Shown here: positions 59,445 through 64,000 of the stretch, piece by piece | How the letters are laid out: each line of letters opens with the position of its first letter | How positions within the stretch are numbered: the first letter of the stretch is position 1 | Assembly: GCA_947627905.1 (NCBI GenBank) | Contig: CANQXX010000006.1 | Location: forward strand, 1 to 64,000 | Origin: an uncultured Clostridia bacterium | GTDB lineage: Bacteria; Bacillota; Clostridia; Oscillospirales; Ruminococcaceae | Length of the DNA stretch: 64,000 nt | Reading direction: 5' to 3' | Notes under the pieces: generated by a model | Told to the model about the DNA's origin: nothing | What the model saw: only the letters and a program-made list of their open reading frames with translations | The model's database searches: none | Made by a program: the position numbers and the translations under genes

Positions 59445-60959
59445 ATGGATAACAGTCATATCTATTCGGAAAAAAGCCTTGGGCATTTTCAAACGTCATA
59501 CAGAGAAAATATGATAACAAAGCCTCAGGACGTAGATATCACCATTACTCCGAGCCATATATTCGGAACGGCGTACATATGGGAACAGAAGGGCACAAAA
59601 GAAGAAGGTCCCGATTATATGCGCTTTACCTGTGCGCTGGAGGAGATCACCAAGATCGAGATCAACAACAACAACAAAAATCTGCCTATATATATCCAGT
59701 GTGATGATACTTCCAAGCCTGTTATCAACCGCAAGAGGATAATACTTCCGGGCTTTGATAACAACGACGAGATCATAAAGATAATATCCGACGCTAAAGC
59801 GGAAGTAGACAAAAAGATCGAAAAGAAAAAAGAAGAAGAAAAAAATCAGAAGCTCAAGGAGCTTGAATCACGCAGAAAAGCAATGGACGATGAGTTTGAG
59901 AGCATGACAAGCGGTTACGAGGAGTTCAGAAAGAGCATGGCAGCCGCTGCCGCTTCAAAGCCTGAACCGACCCCTGCTCCCGCACCTGCACCCGCTCCGA
60001 AGCCCGCTCCTGCACCTGCACCCGCTCCGAAGCCTGCTCCTGCACCTGCACCGGCTCCGAAGCCCGCTCCTGCACCTGCACCCGCTCCGAAGCCTGCTCC
60101 TGCACCCGCGCCCGCTCCGAAGCCCGCTCCTGCACCCGCGCCCGCTCCGAAGCCCGCTCCGAAGCCCGCTCCTGCTCCTGCACCAGCTCCGAAGCCTGCT
60201 CCTGCGCCGGAAACAGAGCCTGCCGCAAAATCAATGCCGGAACCTATACCATTCCCGGAATCTACAAGACCTGCTCCTGTAAAGGAAATAAAAGATATTG
60301 TTATCCCTGAACGTGACGAGGAAGAAGATTTCACTCCGGAAACCATTCCTGCTCCGCCTATAAGCGGTTCAGTTACAGTTGATGATATCCTCGGACTTGA
60401 CGAATACCTCGGCATAAGCGCAGATCAGATAAAGCACGAAGCCGATACAAAGCCTGCGGAGGAAGAAAAAGAACCGGAGCCTGTCAAGAAAGAAGAATCT
60501 ATCCCTGAGATAGAATCGATTCCTGAGATAGAAACCATTTCTTTATCTTCAATGGCGGATATAGAAGATCCTGATGAAGATGTGATAAATTCCATTCCTG
60601 ATGAAATAACCCAGACAAAGCCGGCTGAAATAGACGAGCTGATAATTCCGGAAAATGTTCATCAGTTAGTGGAAGAACCTAAGATAGTTACGAAATTCTT
60701 CCGCTCGGATAATGAACCGTCCGAGCCTAAAAAGGAAACCTCCCAGAAGGCTTATCGTCCGGAAGCTGCCGAGATCTCAGAGACGGACAATGCGCCTGAT
60801 GACGAAGCAGAGCCTATCATTGAAAAGAGCGGCATTGATATGTCACTTGATGAGTTTGAAACGGCTATGAAGAAGCTGAAATCAATGCTTGACAACGGCG
60901 TTATAACTCAGAGCGAATTTGCTCAGGAAAAGAGAAGGCTCCTTTCCAATCTGTACTGA
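59445..60959 (+). CDS. Pro-Ala repeat protein with SHOCT-type C-terminus
   Basis: About 504 residues with no known full-length relative that I can name. Residues 1-115 look like a PH/GRAM-type beta domain (PSHIFGTAYIWEQKG, RFTCALEEITKIEIN), then a charged coiled coil (115-165, KKIEKKKEEEKNQKLKELES). Residues about 175-255 are seven near-perfect 10-residue repeats of PAPAPAPKPA type, then a long acidic Glu/Pro/Ile linker. It ends with a SHOCT-like DEFETAMKKLKSMLDNGVIT region. No signal peptide. The ATG at 59445 has AGG seven bases upstream; 59427 and 59442 are alternatives. Confidence 0.72.
   Translation: MDNSHIYSEKSLGHFQTSYRENMITKPQDVDITITPSHIFGTAYIWEQKGTKEEGPDYMRFTCALEEITKIEINNNNKNLPIYIQCDDTSKPVINRKRIILPGFDNNDEIIKIISDAKAEVDKKIEKKKEEEKNQKLKELESRRKAMDDEFESMTSGYEEFRKSMAAAAASKPEPTPAPAPAPAPKPAPAPAPAPKPAPAPAPAPKPAPAPAPAPKPAPAPAPAPKPAPAPAPAPKPAPKPAPAPAPAPKPAPAPETEPAAKSMPEPIPFPESTRPAPVKEIKDIVIPERDEEEDFTPETIPAPPISGSVTVDDILGLDEYLGISADQIKHEADTKPAEEEKEPEPVKKEESIPEIESIPEIETISLSSMADIEDPDEDVINSIPDEITQTKPAEIDELIIPENVHQLVEEPKIVTKFFRSDNEPSEPKKETSQKAYRPEAAEISETDNAPDDEAEPIIEKSGIDMSLDEFETAMKKLKSMLDNGVITQSEFAQEKRRLLSNLY
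59972..60206 (+). repeat. 30-bp tandem repeats encoding Pro-Ala-Lys
   Basis: Unit of about 30 bp (CCTGCACCTGCACCCGCTCC + GAAGCCCGCT) repeated seven to eight times with few third-base changes, plus one shortened unit. Low sequence decay suggests recent expansion and possible length variation between strains. Confidence 0.85.
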
Positions 60960-60974
60960 TATAAAACATTGCAA

Positions 60975-61008
60975 AAAACTGCTTTGCGGATATCCGCAAA
61001 GCAGTTTT
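60975..61008. terminator. Bidirectional terminator
   Basis: A 34-base perfect palindrome with arms AAAACTGCTTTGCGGAT and its complement lies between convergent genes, with TATTTTTATG following on plus and T-rich sequence on minus. Confidence 0.85.
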
Positions 61009-61025
61009 ATTTTTATGCTTATCAT

Positions 61026-63440
61026 TTACTGATACTGTTCGCTTAAATAAAGTGAAACTCTTGACTGTATAAGACTTGCAGTTTCGTCGGCTGATTTTCC
61101 GCCTTGTGCAAATGCGGAAATTTCCTCGTTTACGATCTTATTAAGATCCTGATCCCACTGTGATACAGTATCCACCGAGCAGAGAAAATCTATATAACGG
61201 TGAATATCATCTTCGGACACGTCCTTGTTTTTAAGTTCGATACCGTTCATATTCATGGAGGACTCCCTGTCAACAAGCTCTCCGTTTTCGTTGAACGTTT
61301 TATACGGGATAGTATACTGTATTCCGAGATTTTCCAAGTCCTCTTTCAAAACTGGAAAACCGAAGGTCCGTCCCGATGTCCAGCGTTTTTCAATGTAATG
61401 TTCTTCGTCAGTGGGGTCAAAAAGATCTATCTCTTCTTCATAGACCATATCTTCAAGAGTCATTTTGATAAACTCCCACGCGCCCTCTTTATATTCGGAA
61501 TCGGCTGCAATACTTATCTGTGAATTTAATTGCAGTATGCCGTTTGCGCCGTCCTTTCCGGGGAATCCCACAAAAGCCGCGTCCTCATGGAAAAGTCCGT
61601 TCTCAAGATAATTGAACTCGTCAAATCCATTGAAATACTGTGACATCAATAACGCTTTATCCTCTCCTACCATCATCTTCTGCTCTTCATAATCCATGTA
61701 ATCGGTTATCTCTGCGGGATATTCCAAAGACCTTTCAAGAATTGCCTTGAACTCCTCGGAATCATAATTGCAGGTGCCGTTTTCATAGTCAACAAAGCTG
61801 CTGTACTGCAAAGCATCGGAAATAAAAGCCTCTCGCGTTTCATCATCACTTATAAGCGCCGCTCCCTCCGGCATAGCCGAAAGAAGTTCCTCCGCCTTGT
61901 CAAATGTCAGCGTATCAACTCCCGCAAGCCTTGAAGATTTTCCCACATATGTACTGACATAAAAAGTCAGCGCAATACAGTAAAGCTTGCCGTCCCGTTC
62001 CAGCGCGGAAAGCATATTGGGTATGAATTTATCGCGGGTGTATTCGGGATCGCCGTCCATAAGTTCGTAAATATCCGCAAAAAGTCCCTTTTCAACATAG
62101 CTGTCGTAAGGCATATTGCTGTCCAGAAGCAGAATATCGGGAATATTCCCCGCAATAAGTTCGTTATTGAAATTGGTAAGCGCAGTTTCATAACCATCAT
62201 AAAGGACGTTGTTTTCATCTGAATAACATACCGCGCTGATGGCATATTCTTCATTTTCACGGTTAAATTCCGAAATTGCCGTACGCATTGATTGATCCAG
62301 ATTGAAACAGCCAAGGGTCAGCACCTTTTTGGGCGCGACTTCGCTTGCATCGACAGGTACGATATGTGAACATACAAAACCGTTTTTTCTTGCGGAATTT
62401 GTATATCCGCCTGTCACAAAAGAGCCGTCGTCACAGGCGATTATATAATCTATCTGGTTTGTGTCAACGCCGATATTCAGCAGATTAAGTATCTGCTCTT
62501 TTTCAAGAGTATCGGCGCGGTAGCCCGCAATTCCCGTATTTGTCTGAGTATAACAGATATAGTCGCCGCTTCCGGAACTTACTGCATTTACATACTGATC
62601 CGGAAGAACGTGTTCCGTTCCGAAACTTTTGGTGTTAACGTCTATCTCCATTATCTTTACAGAAGAATCAGCGAAAGAACTGTAACAAACAGCGGGAACT
62701 CCCGTATTTGTAAGTATTATCCCCTGCGTGTAACCCATTGAATTATCGAGTTTGTCGGTTACAAACAGAAAATTCCCCTCTTTGTCAAATGCTTTTACAC
62801 AGTCGCTGAGCAGTATAAAAATATTTCCGTCACGGTCGCTTATGCAGCTGTTTATATACTGTCCCTCGTTTCTTTCGGAACTTGTAAGAAGATCGGGCAT
62901 TTCTTTGTCGCTTATCTGATTTCCGTCAGAGTCAAAAGTCATAAGATGATAATTACTTGTTCCGCTGCCCTGCTCCACAATAGCGGAAATATTTCCGCTT
63001 TCGTCAGCAATTATCGAATTTCTTACAATATTTACATAAGTATCCGGGTTATCCTTACTATCGAAAACAAGTATTTTTTTCTGAACGCTTCCCATTTCGT
63101 CAAGCTCGGCAATATACAATTTATAATAGTATGTATCCTCGCCGTTTTCGTCCTTGTCGGTAATATAGTCGCTGTATTCGCTGTAGAACATACCGTTCTG
63201 ATAGGAAAGTTCATACAGCATCATAGCGTTTTCGTCGTCCGGTTCAAGTTCAGTTACCTTGAAAGCACGTTCCTTAACGGCTTGCTCCTCAGAAATTTTC
63301 TGGATACTTCCGCCGCCATTATTGTTGTTATTATTGTTACTTCCGCTGCCACCTTCCTCTTTCTTACAGCCGGAAAAAGCCGACAGCATTGTAAAAGCCG
63401 CTGTAAGTATACAAAGCGATTTCCTGAATTTCAAATTCAT
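61026..63440 (-). CDS. Lipoprotein: N-terminal propeller-like region fused to an extracellular solute-binding domain
   Basis: An 804-residue lipoprotein: signal and lipobox FSGC at about Cys25, then a Gly/Ser/Asn linker with seven Asn in a row (about residues 36-42). Residues 60-370 look like a beta-propeller of NHL/sensor type, with repeated blades such as DESGNISAIVEQG, DRDGNIFILLSDC and CDDGSFVTGG. From about 375 (KKVLTLGCFNLDQSMRTAIS) to the end it is a family-1 sugar-type binding protein (IPDILLLDSNMPYDSYVEKG, WEFIKMTLED). No permease or ATPase gene lies beside it. Sensory or capture role is inference. Confidence 0.78.
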   Translation of the reverse strand: MNLKFRKSLCILTAAFTMLSAFSGCKKEEGGSGSNNNNNNNGGGSIQKISEEQAVKERAFKVTELEPDDENAMMLYELSYQNGMFYSEYSDYITDKDENGEDTYYYKLYIAELDEMGSVQKKILVFDSKDNPDTYVNIVRNSIIADESGNISAIVEQGSGTSNYHLMTFDSDGNQISDKEMPDLLTSSERNEGQYINSCISDRDGNIFILLSDCVKAFDKEGNFLFVTDKLDNSMGYTQGIILTNTGVPAVCYSSFADSSVKIMEIDVNTKSFGTEHVLPDQYVNAVSSGSGDYICYTQTNTGIAGYRADTLEKEQILNLLNIGVDTNQIDYIIACDDGSFVTGGYTNSARKNGFVCSHIVPVDASEVAPKKVLTLGCFNLDQSMRTAISEFNRENEEYAISAVCYSDENNVLYDGYETALTNFNNELIAGNIPDILLLDSNMPYDSYVEKGLFADIYELMDGDPEYTRDKFIPNMLSALERDGKLYCIALTFYVSTYVGKSSRLAGVDTLTFDKAEELLSAMPEGAALISDDETREAFISDALQYSSFVDYENGTCNYDSEEFKAILERSLEYPAEITDYMDYEEQKMMVGEDKALLMSQYFNGFDEFNYLENGLFHEDAAFVGFPGKDGANGILQLNSQISIAADSEYKEGAWEFIKMTLEDMVYEEEIDLFDPTDEEHYIEKRWTSGRTFGFPVLKEDLENLGIQYTIPYKTFNENGELVDRESSMNMNGIELKNKDVSEDDIHRYIDFLCSVDTVSQWDQDLNKIVNEEISAFAQGGKSADETASLIQSRVSLYLSEQYQ

Positions 63441-63471
63441 CTGAACACTTCCTTTTTAATTTGATAAAATA

Positions 63472-63500
63472 AGTATATCATACCAAAAAAATGATTTCAA
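63472..63500 (-). promoter_or_regulatory. Promoter of the propeller/binding-protein gene
   Basis: On minus, TTGAAA (63495-63500), 17 bp, TATACT (63472-63477), 31 bp before the start codon. The TGTAA array begins five bases upstream of the -35 box. Confidence 0.75.
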
Positions 63501-63504
63501 TAAA

Positions 63505-63594
63505 TGTAACCGCTTTGTAATCGTATGTAACCGAATTGTAACTATATATGGCTGATTTGTAATTATATGTAATCAATTTGTAATTTTTCTGTAA
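63505..63594 (+). promoter_or_regulatory. Array of eight phased TGTAA direct repeats
   Basis: TGTAA starts at 63505, 63516, 63526, 63537, 63558, 63568, 63579 and 63590. Steps are 11, 10, 11, 21, 10, 11 and 11 bases, so one helical turn each (one slot vacant). This is the layout of direct-repeat sites for OmpR/PhoB-type response regulators. It sits between divergent genes, next to the -35 box of the minus-strand gene. Confidence 0.65.
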
Positions 63595-63712
63595 CCGACA
63601 AATTTTGCATACAAATAAACTGCCGCATATGCTGATATTGTTGCTTTTCAGCAAAATATATCAGAAACATTATGAAAAAATTGTAATATATAACAAAATG
63701 TTCATAAGTCTA

Positions 63713-63741
63713 TTGACAAGTATGTCGCACCGTGATATACT
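63713..63741 (+). promoter_or_regulatory. Promoter of the last gene
   Basis: TTGACA (63713-63718), 17 bp, TATACT (63736-63741). Its spacer contains ATGTCGCACCG, a half match to the operator just downstream. Confidence 0.8.
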
Positions 63742-63752
63742 CAAATCATGAT

Positions 63753-63773
63753 ATATGTCGCGGTACGACATAT
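63753..63773. promoter_or_regulatory. Operator-like palindrome
   Basis: ATATGTCG-N5-CGACATAT, a perfect 8+8 inverted repeat placed 11 bp after the -10 box, a repressor position. The ATGT...ACAT ends recall PadR-type sites. Confidence 0.6.
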
Positions 63774-63812
63774 CGAGCCGTGACAGAATAAATTTTCCAA
63801 AGGAGAATTACC

Positions 63813-64000
63813 ATGAATAATGTTTTGGAACAATTTATCGGCAAGGAATGTATCATTTACACCATAAGCAACCCGTCAGCAGTTGAGGGAACGATCACTT
63901 CCTCCGAAAACGGCTGGATAACCGTAAAGCCCTTCAGCAGTGAGGGGCTGAACATGGTGAACTGCGAATATGTTACCTATATCCGCGAATATCCAAGAAA
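63813..64000 (+). CDS. Small conserved-looking protein, cut by window end
   Basis: The first 62 residues are visible and the frame runs off the window. It starts MNNVLEQFIGKECIIYTISN and continues with EGTITSSENGWITVKPF and NCEYVTYIREYPRK, a short Sm/SH3-like beta-barrel pattern similar to DUF6897-type proteins of Ruminococcaceae. AAAGGAGA lies 8 bases before the ATG. A strong promoter and a palindromic operator precede it, so it may be the first gene of a repressor-controlled operon. Confidence 0.7.
   Translation, partial: MNNVLEQFIGKECIIYTISNPSAVEGTITSSENGWITVKPFSSEGLNMVNCEYVTYIREYPR

Noticed and set aside
59915..60415. Long antisense frames over the Pro-Ala repeats (Gly-Ala and Gln/Glu/Arg-rich)
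   Set aside because: They follow from stop-poor GC-rich tandem repeats. No ribosome site, promoter or domain supports them, while the plus frame continues into clear domains on both sides.

Overview
The window reads as a chromosomal stretch of a Gram-positive, anaerobic, fibre-degrading member of the Oscillospiraceae, most likely Ruminococcus or a close relative. The grounds are moderate GC, TTGACA-N17-TATAAT promoters with AGGAGG-like ribosome sites, a cotJABC spore-coat operon, cellobiose phosphorylase (GH94) beside GH3 glycosidases, a four-subunit 2-oxoacid:ferredoxin oxidoreductase, and lipoprotein solute-binding proteins. The species call is inference.

Layout. 1-6.5 kb: lysine riboswitch, asd, a GNAT gene, a dinJ/yafQ-type toxin-antitoxin pair, dapA-dapB, cotJABC, tRNA-Leu(CAA), an integrase remnant and an orphan promoter with a small structured transcript. 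6.5-14.5 kb (minus strand): a lipoprotein, then cysK-porGDAB-paaK-aminotransferase behind a long structured leader. 14.8-22.4 kb (minus): a sulfur regulon with ssuABC-like transporter, LysR and Rrf2 regulators, mccA, mccB and a methyltransferase, opened by what looks like a cysteine-codon transcription attenuator. 22.7-27.4 kb: GH3 and GH94 enzymes. 27.6-31.75 kb: mgtE-NUDIX-folC-PIN-like operon with a leader ORF before mgtE. 32.7-36.7 kb (plus): secreted GH3, TetR, two membrane proteins. 36.7-41.1 kb (minus): acyl/AMP ligase, acyl carrier protein, condensation-fold enzyme and alpha/beta hydrolase, a small uncharacterised biosynthetic cluster with two operator-like palindromes upstream. 41.5-61 kb (plus): housekeeping genes (nadE, rimO, pgsA, coaX, ECF S-component, rqcH, hemW, cell-wall amidase, ddl, murI, argS, mrp) and a Pro-Ala repeat SHOCT protein. 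61-64 kb: a beta-propeller/solute-binding lipoprotein facing an array of phased TGTAA repeats, then the start of a small gene cut by the window end.

The genes form two main metabolic blocks. One makes lysine/diaminopimelate for the cell wall, later joined by ddl, murI and the amidase. The other collects sulfur, with uptake, reverse transsulfuration and cysteine synthesis, and shares a transcript with an acyl-CoA ligase/oxidoreductase/aminotransferase set that could make an amino acid from an aryl- or branched-chain acid. At least six intergenic gaps hold mosaics of one modular, hairpin-rich, MITE-like repeat family with terminal inverted repeats.

The strongest candidates for undescribed biology are the cysteine attenuator (about 22.1-22.36 kb), the structured cysK leader (14.57-14.70 kb), the mgtE leader ORF with competing pairings (31.64-31.75 kb), the stand-alone condensation/ACP/ligase cluster with its operator pair, the TGTAA array, and the modular repeats. 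All calls come from reading the sequence; no database search was run.
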